A stretch of DNA of 64,000 bases, from the NCBI GenBank assembly GCA_037039925.1, contig JAXRKP010000086.1:313501-377500 (forward strand), in the 5' to 3' direction. The first letter of the stretch is position 1. Every line of letters starts with the position of its first letter. This document shows, piece by piece, positions 47,490 to 59,384 of this stretch. Position numbers and translations under genes: made by a program. The notes beneath the pieces were generated by a model, which saw only the letters and a program-made list of their open reading frames with translations, searched no databases and was not told where the DNA came from. The DNA is from Doris montereyensis (lineage: Eukaryota > Mollusca > Gastropoda > Nudibranchia > Dorididae).

Positions 47490-49168
47490 AACGAGATCCT
47501 GATAAGATCTGACTTTCAAATCTGACCACCACTGAAATTGCCCCTCAAACCAGACTGCCACTCAAATCTGACCACCACTGAAACCTGATTAATCTGACTG
47601 TAATCAAATTGATTATTCAAATCTGAAATTCAAATCTTATGATTCAAATCTGACTGATCAAATCTGACTGGCAAATCAGACTGCCATTCAAATCAGACTG
47701 ACTCAAATGACTGCCATTCAAATCAGAACTCAAATCAGACTGCCATTCAAATCAGACTGCCACTCAAATCAGACTGCCACTGACTACCACTCAAAAACAA
47801 ATCAGACTGCCACTCAAATCTGACTGCCACTCAAATCAGAAACCTGACTGCCACTCAAATCTGCCACTCAAATCAGACTCACTCAAATCTGACTGTAATT
47901 CAAATCTGACTGTAATTCAAATCTGACTGCCACTCAAATCTGCTGACTTCAAATCTGACTGTAATTCAAATCTGACTGCCACTCAAATCAGACTGCCATT
48001 CAAATCAGACTGCCACTCAAATCAGACTGCCATTCAAATCAGACTGCCACTCAAATCTGACTGTAATTCAAATCTGACTGCAAATCTGACAAATTCAAAT
48101 CTGACTGTAATTCAAATCTGACTGTATTTCAAATCTGACTGTAATTCAAATCAGTAATTCAAACTGCCACTCAAATCAGACTGCCAAACTCAAATCAAAT
48201 CTGACTGTTCCATTCAAATCTGACTCAAATCTGATCACCAAATCAGATCGCCACTCAAATCTGACTGCCACTCAAATCTGACTCAAATCCACTCAAATCT
48301 GACTGCCACTCAAATCTGACTGCCACTCAGACTGCTCAAATCTGACTGTAATTCAAATCAAATCAAATCTGACTGCCACTCAAATCAGACTGCCACTCAA
48401 ATCAGACTGCCACTCAAATCAAATCTGACTGTCACTCAAATCTGATCACCACTCAAATCTGACTGTCACTCAAATCTGATCACCACTCAAATCTGACTGC
48501 CACTCAAATCTGACTGTCACTCAAATCTGATTCAAATCTGAATCAAATCTGACTGTCACTCAAATCTGATCACCACTCAAATCTGATCACCACTCAAATC
48601 TGATCACCACTCAAAATCACCACCCCAAATCTGACTGTCACTCAAATCTGACAAATGATCACCACTCAAAATGATCACCACTCAAATCTGACTGATCTGC
48701 CAAATCTTCAAATCTGACTGCTGTCACCCAAATGATCGACTGCCACTCAAATTCAAATCAGACTGCCACTCAAATTCAAATCAGACTGCCACTCAAATTC
48801 AAATGACTGCCACTCAAATTCAAATCAGACTGCCACTCAAATTCAAATCAGACTGCCACTCAAATTCAAATCAGACTGCCACTCAAATTCAAATCAGACT
48901 GCCACTCAAATTCAAATCAGACTGCCACTCAAATTCAAATCAGACTGCCACTCAAATTCAAATCAGACTGCCACTCAAATTCAAATCAGACTGCCACTCA
49001 AATTCAAATCAGACTGCCACTCAAATTCAAATCAGACTGCCACTCAAATTCAAATCAGACTGCCACTCAAATTCAAATCAGACTGCCACTCAAATTCAAA
49101 TCAGACTGCCACTCAAATTCAAATCAGACAGCCACTCAAATTCAAATCAGACTGCCATTCAAATCAGC
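47490..49168. repeat. 1.7-kb minisatellite (degenerate ~17-20 bp grading into exact 23-bp units)
   Basis: From about 47500 to 48750 the array is an irregular mix of tcaaatctgactgccac, tcaaatcagactgccac and tcaaatctgatcaccac variants. From about 48740 to 49160 it becomes a very regular 23-bp unit (actcaaattcaaatcagact plus gcc), about 18 copies. The 122-residue open frame at 48803-49171 is a by-product. Confidence 0.95.
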
Positions 49169-49189
49169 TGAATTCGATCCCTACTATCA

Positions 49190-49895
49190 GTGCATGTTTT
49201 ATATGGCGTCGATGACAGAGTGGATATCAGAAGGTTCGGAGTTTGAATCCTAGCAAAGTTGTGTTCTAGGGAAAGACACTCAACACGTATTTTCCCCATG
49301 TAACCAGTGCAAGAGGCTACAAGCACTAGCTTGGGAGCAAAAACCTGCGTCAGACTAGCATCTTCCCCATGTAACCAGTGCAAGAGGCAGTACAAGCACT
49401 AGCTTGGGAGCAAAAACCTGCGTCAGACTAGCATCTTCCCCACGTAACCAGTGCAAGATGTTACAAGCACTAGCTTGGGAACAAAACCTGCGTCAGACTA
49501 GCATCTTGTAAACAAGAGGCTACAAGCACTAGCTTCAGACTTGCAGAGCATCTTCCCACGTAACCAGTGCAAGAGGCTACAAGCACTAGCTTGGGAGCAA
49601 AAACCTGCGTCAGACTAGCATCTTCCCCACGTAACCAGTGCAAGAGGCTCAGCGGGAGCAAAAACCTGCGTCAAGCACTTAGCTTGGGAGCTACAAAACT
49701 TGCGTCAGACTAGCAGTAGCATCTTCCCCACGTAACCAGTGCAAGAGGCTACAAGCACTAGCTTGGGAGCAAAAACTTGCGTCAGACTAGCGTGTTCTCC
49801 ATGAGGTGACTATTATCACCTGTTCCGATTCATGCTAGAAACCGGGATGAGCTCTATGGCTCGATGAGCCATAACGGCGTTGAAAGAACTTTACT
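49190..49895 (+). repeat. SINE family A copy with its body expanded into a minisatellite
   Basis: The tRNA-like head (ggcgtcgatgacagagtgga, gttcggagtttgaatcctag) and gggaaagacactcaacacg match family A. So does the end: gaggtgactattatcacctg, agaaaccgggatgagctcta, cgttgaaagaactttactt. Between them (about 49295-49795) the segment cgtaaccagtgcaagaggct acaagcactagcttgggagc ... gcgtcagactagcatctt is repeated about seven times, with a usual period near 70 bp and some deleted copies. The segment is single-copy in the other family A members. Confidence 0.8.
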
Positions 49896-50124
49896 TTACT
49901 AACAGCTGTAACATTGTTGCGAGCTAGGCTATTGGATCTGAGGAATTTGAAAGTTCGTTTCCTCCGTTTCCTCCTAGACAACCTGGATGTCGTGTTTGAG
50001 GATTGATTTGCCTTCTTTTCTTTTTGTTATTCAAATCCACTCATCGTCTTCTTTGTACAACTTGGATGATGTCGCTTGTTTTGAAGACGTGTCTGACTCG
50101 AATACTTTCGATCTCTACCGACTG
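49896..50124 (-). other. Presumed 3'UTR of the TLX gene
   Basis: Sequence just downstream of the minus-strand stop, next to the SINE. No clear poly(A) signal is visible here. Confidence 0.35.
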
Positions 50125-50340
50125 TTATTTTGATTCTTCGATACCACCAGTGCATGTCGAGTTCTTGTCCTCGTCATCTGACCACGGCTGGAGATTTTGC
50201 AATGCATGCAGGAAGAGTTGGCCAGGCACAAGGGATCGGGCACGCTGGTCAAACCTTTGTTGGTGGGGTCAGTGTGTAAGGTCAGCATGAGTCTGGTCGC
50301 GGCCTGGCGCTCGGCATCTCTTTCCTCTGCTGTTTGGCGT
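50125..50340 (-). CDS. TLX: TLX last exon (C-terminus, one-base frame break)
   Basis: The acceptor CAACCCACAG is followed by [20 protein letters not shown], then [20 protein letters not shown]. In the raw frame it continues to a stop at 50117-50115 with no family match. One frame over, from about 50212, it reads [18 protein letters not shown] and ends with IEESK and TAA at 50127-50125. [13 protein letters not shown] is the known TLX ending, so a base has been lost, probably one C of AACC. Confidence 0.88.
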
Positions 50341-53300
50341 CTGTGGGTTGAAAACACAAGGGAAAGAACTATGTCATATTTTACTTGCGTACTTTTGAAT
50401 ATTAAAAATTATACGATAACGATTACAATACATTGGGGACGATGAGGTAAAAAAAAAGAAGAAAGGAACGTAAAGATGAAGATGATATGATTATGAGGAC
50501 GATGGGCCTGAAGATGATATGATTATGAGGACGATGGACATGAAGATTATATGATTATGAGAACGATGGACCTGAAGATGATATGATTATGAGAACGATG
50601 GACCTGAAGATGATATGATTATGAGAACGATGAACCTGAAGATGATATGATTATGAGAACGATGGACCTGAAGATGATATGATTATGAGAACGATGGACC
50701 TGAAGATGATATGATTATGAGGAGATGATATGATTATTGAGAATGATGGACCTGAAGATGATATGATTATGAGAACGATGGACCTGAAGATGATATGATT
50801 ATGAGAACGATGGACCTGAAGATGATATGATTATGAGAACGATGGACCTGAAGATGATATGATTATGAGGACGATGGACCTGAAGATGATATGATTATGA
50901 GAACCATGGACCTGAAGATGATATGATTATGAGGACGATGGACATGAAGATGATATGACTATGAGAACGATGGACCTGAAGATGATATCATTATGAAAAA
51001 GATGGACCTGAGCATGCATTCAAGGCAAACATTCCTTTACCCTCCTCCCAACTCCTAATAGAAGGGGGAGACGGGGGTGGAAAAGACTGTATAAAGCAAC
51101 CCGAAAAAAAGCAACCCCTCCCACCCCACCCTCTCCCCTTAAGGTAGATCACCAAAAACTCGAAACAACAACAAAACAAATCAAAGGCAAACTCCTTATC
51201 CACAAGAAAAAGGCAAAAAGAAACCAAACTTCAAACGGCGCAAATAAACAAAAAGGTAGAAAATCGAGACCTCGATCCATGTTTTTGTTTTTGCTTTGCT
51301 TTGTTTTCCTTTAAAGGGAAATAATATTGTTGTTGTACTTTAACTCAATATATATTTTGCCTTTTACACGATTCGATTAAAACTGGCGCCATTCTTCTCC
51401 TAGTTGTGCCCACCCATTTGTTTGTATATATACTTAACTGTGCTTTTCGAAGTGATGTCATCTCTACAAGCTAAAAAAAAAATGAGGAGAAAGATCTCCA
51501 TTTACCCCATGTTTTCTTCTGTCCCTACTCCTACCCCTAACACTAACCCTAACCCTAAACATAATCCTTACCCTAACACTAACCCTAACCCTAAACCTAA
51601 ACATAACACTAAACCTAAACGTAAACTTAACCCTAAACCTAAACCTAAACATAACCCTAACCCTAAACCTAAACATAAACCTAAACCTAAACCTAACCCT
51701 AAACCTAAACATAACCCTAACCCTAAACATAAGCCTTAACCTAAACCTAAACATAACTCTTAACCTAAACCTAAACATAACCCTTAACCTAAACCTAAAC
51801 CTAAACCTATAACCATAAACCTAAACATAAACCTAAACATAACCCTAACCCTAAACATAACCCTAAACCTAAACCTAAACATCCCTAACCTAAACCCCTA
51901 AACCTAAACATAAACCTAACCCTAAACCTAAACATAACCCTAAACCTAAACCTAAACATGACCTAACCCTAAACCTAAACATAACCCTAACCCTAAACCC
52001 ATAACCCTAAACCTAAACATAATCCTAACCCTAAACCTAAAACATAACCCTAAACCTAAACCTCAAATTAACCCTTACCCTAAACCTAAACATAACCCTA
52101 ACCCTAAAGCTAAACATAACCATAACCCTAAACCTAAACATAACCCTAACCCTAAACCTAAACATAACCCTAACCCTAAACCTAAACATAACTCTAAACC
52201 TAAACCTAAACATAACCCTAAACCTAAACCTAAACATAACCCTAAACCTAAACCTAAACAAAACCCTAAACCTAAACCTAAACATAACCCTAACCCTAAA
52301 CCTAAACATAACCCTAAACCTAAACCTAAACATAACCTAAACCTAAACCTAAACATAACCCTAAACCTAAACATAAACATAAACCTTAATCTTTACCTAA
52401 ACATAACCCTAACCCTAAACCTAAACATAAACATAACCCTCAATCTAAACCTAAACCTAAACATAAACCTAACCTAAACCTAAACCTTAACATAACCATA
52501 AACATAAACCTAAACATAACCCTAAACCCTACCTAACCTAAACCTAAATATAAACCTAACCTAACCCTAAACCTAAACATAACCCTAAACCTAAACCTAA
52601 ACATAACCTAACCTAAACTAACTAAATATAAACCTAACCCTAAATAACCCTAAATAAACCTAAACCTAACCCTAAACCTAAACCTAAACATAACCTAAAC
52701 CTAAACCTAAACATAAACCTAACTTTAAACCTAAACCTAAACCTAAACCTAAACATAACCCTAAACCTAAACCTAAACATAACCCTAAACGTAAACTTAA
52801 ACCTAAACATAACCCTAATCCTAAACCTAAACATAACCCTAACCCTAAACCTAAACACAACCTAAACCTAAACCTAAACATAACCCTAACCCTAAAATTA
52901 AACATAACTCTAACCCTAAACCTAAACAAAAACCTAACCCTAAATCTAAACATAACCCTAACCTGAAACCTAAACATAACCCTAAACCTAAACATAACCC
53001 TAACCCTAAACTTACACATAACCCTTACCCTTAACTTAAACATAACCCTAACCCTAAACCTAAACATAACCTAAACCTAAACATAAACATAACCCTAAAC
53101 CTAAACAAAACCCTAAACCTAAACATAACCCTAACCCTAAACCTAAACATAACCCTAAACCTAAACCTAAACCTAAACCTAAACTAACCTAAACCTAAAC
53201 ATAACCCTAAACCTAACCCTAAACCTAAACTAACCTAAACCTAAACCTAAACCTAAACATAACCATAAACCTAACCTAATCCTAAACCTAAACATAACCG

Positions 53301-56300
53301 TAAACCTAACCCTAAACCTAAACATAGCCCTAAACTTAAACGTAACCTAAACCTTAACATAACCCTAAACCGAAACCTTAACCTAAACCTAAACCTAAAC
53401 CTAAACATAACCCTAACCATAAGCCTAAACCTAAACCTAAATAAACTAAACCTAACCTAAACCTAAACTTAACCAAACTAAACATAACCTAAACCTAAAC
53501 CCTAAACATAACCCTAAAAAACTAAACATAACCTAAACCTAACCCTAACCCTAAACCTAAACCTAAACATAAACCCTAAATTTAAACCTAACCCTAACCT
53601 AAACCATAACCCTAACCCTAAACCTAACTAAACCTTAACCCAAACCCTAACTTTAACCATAACCATAACCATAACCTTAACCCTTACTCTAACGCTAACC
53701 CTAACCCTAAACCTTACCCTTACCCTTACCCTTACTTTTACACTTACCTTACCTTAACCCTAACCTTAACTCTACCCTAACCTTACCCTTACCCATACCC
53801 TGACCCTTAAACTAACCTTAACCCTTACCCTTAACCTTACCCTAACCCTTACTCTTAACCCTAACCCTTAACCATAACCCTTAACCCTTACCTTAACCTT
53901 AACCCTTACCCTTACCTGTACGCTAACCCTTACCCTTACCCTTTAACCTTACATCATTGGCGTGCGTCTTCTTAGCACTGGATGACCTTTCATTTTCAAG
54001 CAATCGTGGTCTGGTGTCGTCTTCCACTTCCAATGCACATTCAGTACGTACAGACAGACGTACGTAATGTGTTAGTCTTACATGAATAACGTGGACTGAC
54101 TTGACGATGGCGCTTGTGTCTTTGTTAGGGGACACGGTGATACACATGTTGAAAGGTGTCTGCTTCTCAACCGAAATGACCTGACAGGTTGAAAACTGTT
54201 CTTGAGTTTTCTGGGTAACCCCCCCCCCCACCTGGTCCAGGCAGATGGATCGACACCTTGTCCCATCGGAGTCAGACGATAAAAAAAAGGTCTGGTGTGC
54301 TGATCACAGCATTATAATGTGTACTAAAAGATTCCATAGCGGTTAATAGGGCAGTCTAGGCAAAATAACAAATCATACCAAAAACTTTCACATCACCTTA
54401 ATTGTGGATGTGTGTAAAATCAAATCTTGTCTTTTTTTTCTCAAAAGCAAGAAGCAGTATTTTGTTTGTTTATTTTGGTGATACTAAGGGGTGTTTGCTA
54501 CTAAATTTGCTAGACTAGGTTCTGTACCAAGAGAGCAATGGATGGGGTAAATCACCAAGAGTTATCAAGAAAAAATGTACCCCCCTCTCCCTCCTTCTCT
54601 CCGCTCCATCTATTTATACATATCCATCCTTTCTAATTCTTTACACCACCCCTCCCCGCCCCCAATCCCCAACCTCCAATCGATACACTAACAAGGTGTA
54701 GCTGACCTAAGTATTACTTCAATTTCGATCAAAAGAAGAGTTTAGTCTAATCTTTGATTTACAAACTCAATTTATGACATAAAGCAAACAATTTTTGACA
54801 CAAATGCAGTACTTTAAAAAAATATTACTATTTAAATGATTTGTATGATGACTGAAGGTATATTACCCTGCTTGGTTATTGTAGGTTCAATCATTTTTTA
54901 AACTCCATGATTGTATTAAGATTTATTGGGCATTAAAGGTCAAATGACCTATCTAGCCTCTAACACGATATGACATGATATGATATATTCGGCCTAGTAC
55001 TACTTATTAGAAATGCAATTACGAATACGAGCAATGCCGACTGCCCTGAAAGAAATATCCAAACGCAATGCCTTAATGTCAATGCCAGTCCCAAGACGCT
55101 TTATACCGCTAGACAAGCAAATGGCGGGGCATTAACAACGCACAGTTGAGTACGCCTTCTAGAAGAATAATGAGATGAAAGTCTCTTAAAATGTTTACAG
55201 TTCGTTGTTTGTAATGAAATCTCTTAAAATGTTTACAGTTCGTTGTTTTTGAAGCTGTCCTTAGGGCATAACTGATACACATGGATTGAAATGTTCAGTT
55301 CATGAAAAGTGGACACAGCTCAGCCTGTACAATTGGACAGGTTTCAATGGTAGTAACAGCAACACAACAAAGCTTCCTTCTTCCCACTCAAGATACATCT
55401 TCCCCCTTCCCCCTCCCCAATAAAAAACCCAACCCAAAACAATTACCTCCCTCCCCCTGTTACCCCCTCCCCAAACCAATCCAACAACAAACAATGACCC
55501 CTCCCCTCCGCCCCCCCTTAATAAAAACAAACTCAGCAAATTCAACAAACAAAGAAACAACAAACCCACCTTCCCTGAAACCACAACTACAACAGACTTT
55601 ATACAATTCTCGTATGGTATCACAAAAAGTGAGCAGATGCTTTCGAAAAATGACAAAAAAAAACCCAAAGCAGCCATAAAAAAGGATCACAGATAAAATA
55701 AAAAAAAGCAAATCGCTTTATGAGATCAAGAAAACAAAATAAAAGTAACATCCATGGAGAAGGTATAATTGCCATGATTGGATAAAACAATTGCACTATT
55801 TACACTGCCTGTGGTTTTGATGTCCATAGACATAAACTGTGCCACATTAAAGCATGTCATTGTAATGCCAATGCCATAAAGTTTGATATCGTAAATTATA
55901 CTAATTTATAGATATATACCTTTCTTAATATAACAATAATATTATTTGACGAGATAAACTGAGTGGGAGACCAATTTGTCCAAATGACCAAACATTTTTT
56001 TCTTTTCCAATTCAATGGAAGTACTAAAATAGAATTTACTTTCTGCAGGCATTTTTTCTCTTTGCTCTTGTTTGTGTGTTGGCTGTTGGTAGTTTTTATA
56101 TCTTTTCTTTCACTCTTTCGCCTGTTTTTCATCTTGCTGTTTCTCGTAATTCACTCTGAGGTGTCTGTGTATGGTGAATGTGGCAAATTGCAATGAAAGA
56201 ATCTTGTTCTTTACATTGATTTTGTACTTGTTCTTGTTTTCGTTCTTGTTCTTATTCTTGTTATTCTTCAAATTCTTCTTCGTGTTCTTGCTCTTGCTTT

Positions 56301-58128
56301 TTATTTTTGTTCTTGGTCTTCTTGTTCTTGTCTTTGTTCTTGTTATTATTCTTGTTCGTCTTCTTCTTCTTCTTCTCCTCCTACTTGTTTGTCTTTTTTC
56401 TTCTTCTCCTTTCAATTTTCTTCTTCTCTTCTCCTTCTTCTTCTTCTTCTTCTTCTTCTTCTTCTTCTTCTTCTTCTTCTTCTTCTTCTTCTTCTTCTTC
56501 TTCTTCTTCTTCTTCTTCTTCTTCTTCTTCTTCTTCTTCTTCTTCTTCTTCTTCTTCTTCTTCTTTTCTTCTTCTTCTTCTTCTTCTTCTTCTTCTTCTT
56601 CTTCTTCTTCTTCTTCTTCTTCTTCTTCTTCTTCTTCTTCTTCTTCTTCTTCTTCTTCTTCTTCTTCTTCTTTTTCTTTTCTTCTTCTTCTTCTTCTTCT
56701 TCTTCTTCTTCTTCTTCTTCTTCTTCTTCTTCTTCTTCTTCTTCTTCTTCTTCTTCTTCTTCTTCTTCTTCTTCTTCTTCTTCTTCTTCTTCTTCTTCTT
56801 CTTCTTCTTCTTCTTCTTCTTCTTCTTCTTCTTCTTCTTCTTCTTCTTCTTCTTCTTCTTCTTCTTCTTCTTCTTCTTCTTCTTCTTTTCCTTTTAATTC
56901 TTCTCCGTTTTCTTTTTCTTTAAGATGAAGTATTTTTCCTTACACGCTAAACCTTATTTTGACCTATGGTTTGTGTGTGAAAAAAAGATCTCAAATAAAA
57001 TATCTGAAAACTAGCGAAATGACGTAGATTTCTGTTTATAAAATACATGTACACACCTCCATTTTGTCCTTCTGTTCTGAAACCACGTCTTCACCTGCGC
57101 ATCTGTCATCTTTAAATTCTTTGCCAGACTTGAACGCTCATTGGAAGCCAAGTATTTTTGCCTGGTGATATTTGAAAAGCAACAAAAAATGTTTTTAAAA
57201 AGCACATATTTGGATTGCAGGGCTTGTGACTGTGATAATCGTTGGTGATGTCACCAACAAAAGAATGCAAGTGAAGTCACTCATTACATTTTTTTCATAG
57301 GAAAATTATGAACAATGTTTACCGAAAACTCTTGAGGAAACATCAATCCAGTAGAAAGGTAAAACGTAAGAAAAAGGGAGGTAAAAAGTGATGGAAATAG
57401 TCCAAAGTAGAAATGTGTTCCATTCAGATAAATACAAAATTTGAAAATAAAAATGTGAAATGCGACAAGCAAAGAAGACAGACATGAAGTCAGAAAGTAA
57501 AAAAAAAAGGTTTTAAAAAATGTACACAAAGAGCAGAAAGATGAAATGATACACAAAAGAAAAATTAATTAAGGGAGGAAATTAACACAAAGGAACAAGG
57601 ATTGCTAATGGCTAAACAAACAAAATAAATCTATATTCTATAATACCTTGTATATTATGATTCAGAGTTGGTTGTTCTTTGTGCATCAAAGCCTCTGTTA
57701 CCAGGCCAATAAGGGTAATAAGACTAACCACAATTGCTTTGCATGCAATTCTTAAATGATCAAAATATCGTTTTCATTTGAGGAATTAATCTACCAGATG
57801 TAACTTTTAATTAATAAAAAAAAATATTGTTTCTCTGTCTTTGAGTATAATTTTCATTCACCTAAGTCACCATTTTGAACATGATTTGAAAAAGTTGGAA
57901 TAGTATCGTTCACGTCTAATACATGTATTCATCTAAATGGTATTGTCGCTGAGGGTAAGCATGTCTGGTTTTTTTAATGTTACTCAAACATGGATAAACT
58001 TGTTACCTGTGGAATCGTTTCTCAAGTTCTACGATCTGCAGCCTTGTGAATGACGTCCTAGGCTTTTTTCCTTTTGGACGGCGGGCAGCGGTTGCTGTGG
58101 TAAGTGTGACCTGCTCGGCGTATCACTG
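50125..58128 (-). CDS. TLX: TLX-type (HOX11-class) homeobox transcription factor, gene span of the visible exons
   Basis: Three minus-strand exons (about 58128-58007, 57161-57057 and 50340-50125) give a homeodomain [39 protein letters not shown], then [17 protein letters not shown]. It is followed by [20 protein letters not shown] and [19 protein letters not shown]. Threonine in QVKTWF (homeodomain position 47) is the hallmark of TLX/HOX11, and the RRQTAEER and LQNLQPW motifs are diagnostic of the family. TLX proteins are nuclear DNA-binding regulators, in vertebrates of sensory neuron and spleen development. The N-terminal exon(s) with the usual FPWM/PBX-type and EH1-like motifs are not in the window. 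A one-base loss in the last exon shifts the end (see that exon). The assignment to one TLX paralogue is open. Confidence 0.93.
50476..51010. repeat. 32-bp minisatellite in the TLX intron
   Basis: About 16 copies of a unit containing gaagatgatatgattatgag and (a/g)acgatggacct. Two copies are rearranged near 50720-50750. It begins about 135 bp from the TLX exon 50340 acceptor. Confidence 0.95.
51011..51525. other. TLX intron, no feature
   Basis: Low-complexity C-rich and A-rich stretches. The minus frame at 50991-51227 is compositionally driven. Confidence 0.4.
51526..53952. repeat. 2.4-kb degenerate telomere-like array (CCCTAA and variants)
   Basis: The plus strand is built of hexamers ccctaa, acctaa and acataa, often in the order aaccctaaacctaaacataa. 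At the right end (53640-53950) it changes to accctt/acctta variants. This corresponds to TTAGGG and its variants on the minus strand. TLX exons lie on both sides, so it is interstitial, not a chromosome end. Confidence 0.95.
54185..54430 (+). repeat. SINE family B, plus copy
   Basis: It has cttgagttttctgggtaacc, a C run, cacctggtccaggcagatgg, atcgacaccttgtcccatcg, gggcagtctaggcaaaataa and cacatcaccttaattgtgga. The order matches the minus copy at 43.5 kb. Confidence 0.6.
54431..56065. other. TLX intron, mostly unique sequence
   Basis: AT-rich, with a duplicated segment near 55180-55250 (atctcttaaaatgtttacag ttcgttgtt occurs twice, ~43 bp apart) and a C-rich tract at about 55380-55520. The overlapping open frames on both strands at 55300-55711 come from that skewed composition. 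Confidence 0.4.
56070..56175 (+). repeat. Dispersed repeat family D, plus copy
   Basis: It has ttggctgttggtagttttta, cttttctttcactctttcgc, catcttgctgtttctcgta and attcactctgaggtg, collinear with the copy at 42.3 kb. Confidence 0.45.
56215..56930. repeat. (CTT)n microsatellite, about 460 bp pure plus degenerate lead-in
   Basis: Nearly perfect ttc repeats run from about 56428 to 56886, with two small interruptions (about 56565 and 56670). A ttcttgtt-type lead-in runs from 56215. Frames of up to 250 residues (poly-Phe, Ser or Leu) are artefacts. Confidence 0.97.
57057..57161 (-). CDS. TLX: TLX homeodomain exon (second half)
   Basis: The acceptor TATCACCAG is followed by [19 protein letters not shown] and [17 protein letters not shown]; the donor is GGAG|GTGTGT. 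The exon holds helix 2 and the recognition helix with the TLX-specific Thr47, Gln50 and Asn51. Its 105 bases (phase 2 to phase 2) fit both neighbours without a break. Confidence 0.96.
57162..58006 (-). other. TLX intron within the homeodomain
   Basis: 845 bp, AT-rich, no other feature recognised. It splits the homeodomain between FH and RQKYLA. Confidence 0.7.
58007..58128 (-). CDS. TLX: TLX homeodomain exon (first half)
   Basis: It reads [20 protein letters not shown] then [14 protein letters not shown], ending CACAG|GTAACA in phase 2. The [18 protein letters not shown] part is the N-terminal arm and helix 1 of a TLX homeodomain. The upstream border is uncertain: acceptor-like AGs are at about 58093, 58112 and 58128, and the usual IGHPYQ-type sequence before the homeodomain is not seen. 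Confidence 0.88.
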
Positions 58129-58235
58129 GAGGAACAACGAATTTCGCACATGAGGCATTGGATTATTGGATATCGAGGTGGATGAAATTATAGACATCGA
58201 TACGAAATGTGAGAAATGAAATAAAAAGAACGCAA

Positions 58236-58323
58236 GATCTACTGACAACTGAGGCAATTTGTCCCAATTAAGAACTCGTGATCTACTGACAACTGAGGCA
58301 ATTTGTCCCAATTAAGAACACGT
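58236..58323. repeat. 44-bp tandem duplication
   Basis: gatctactgacaactgaggc plus the following 24 bases occurs twice head to tail, differing by one base (actcgt/acacgt). Confidence 0.95.
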
Positions 58324-58359
58324 GATCTCGAACGCAATAATTTGGATACTTGATTCTTG

Positions 58360-58695
58360 ATTTAATTTTACCTATATCCACAACATTTACATTAAATAAA
58401 TGTAAAAAATCCTACCCAAACCCTCAAAATCGACTTAGTTTGCTTTAACTGCCAGTGCCATGTAAACAGCCAAAGGGATCTTTAACGTGCACAAATTATT
58501 GTGATCTGCTCATGGAACTCTTTTTATCATCCGTCTCCGATGGATCTAGATGTCGATCCACCTACAGCGGGTTAGGTTTTACTCTAAAAAATAACTCGAG
58601 AAAAATGTTCAGCCGTTAGGGCTTGAACCCACGACCTTCAGCTTGGGATATTACAGCCAAACACACTAGAAGCTCACAGAGCCAGGAGTTGCCGA
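58360..58695 (-). repeat. SINE family B, minus copy
   Basis: The reverse complement has the B-box-like GTGGGTTCAAGCCC, acctaacccgctgtaggtgg, atcgacatctagatccatcg, aaagatccctttggctgttt and the tggatataggtaaaat end. Confidence 0.6.
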
Positions 58696-59380
58696 GTATG
58701 TTATGATTTTAATGGACAATCAATTTTCTTTGTCCTTGCTGTTCGCCATGAATCGTGATCACATGGCATTAATAATAATTGAATAGGAAATTAGGTGGGT
58801 CAATAGGAATTAGATCTACCGCCATGTGTCAGATGAGTAATTTTGACGATGAAAGATACACGCTAAATATTGTGAAAGCCGCTCCACCACCCCTACCCCC
58901 CCTTGTCGAGGATCTCAACATAGTCCGCGACCATCTTTGTCATTGTGAGAGAGAAAAATAAAGACTGAATATTCCACGCAAAGAGTTTCATAAAGCAAAG
59001 TATATAGTATATAGTATATAGTATACATGTATTTTGGTTTCTGTTGCAGTAAGGAAACAGGTGATGTGAAATGACAGCCTTGACATAATGCCAGAGTTGA
59101 CCTTCCAGCTAAATAACACGTGTCCATTGGTACTTTAGTAGGTTGGAAACTGTGTTAAATGTCTTTTCCCCAGTTACAGACATACCATTAGTTCTAACCT
59201 AGGGTTCGAACCCATAACCTCACCGTGTTTTAGTCAATTGTCTATCACTAGATTGACGCCGCCTTTCATGGTAGATAATATAACATAACTTTGAGAAGAA
59301 TGGTTGGTTGACTAAAAACTTGTGTTTACCCTCTGCAAGGTAACGACCTCTCAACCAAAAGGTAGTGAAGTCTAGCCGCG
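58696..59380. other. Upstream region or intron of TLX, no exon seen
   Basis: It contains a short tatatag repeat (about 58999-59025). A SINE-like minus head lies at about 59180-59270 (gggttcgaacccataacctc, with a B box in reverse). No coding exon is supported. Confidence 0.4.
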
Positions 59381-59384
59381 GCTG

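Noticed and set aside
48803..49171. 122-residue frame with a 23-residue repeat
   Set aside because: Translation of the 23-bp minisatellite.
51404..53067. Repetitive frames in the telomere-like region (Pro-Lys or Phe-Arg rich)
   Set aside because: Products of the hexamer repeat.
51526..53952. A true chromosome end
   Set aside because: TLX exons with matching splice phases lie on both sides, and the hexamers are too degenerate for an active telomere.
55300..55711. Opposing ~125-residue frames
   Set aside because: Both come from a C-rich/G-rich skewed tract; no splice sites or known domain.
56171..56928. Open frames of 179-250 residues (poly-Phe/Leu/Ser)
   Set aside because: They are translations of the (CTT)n microsatellite in three frames.
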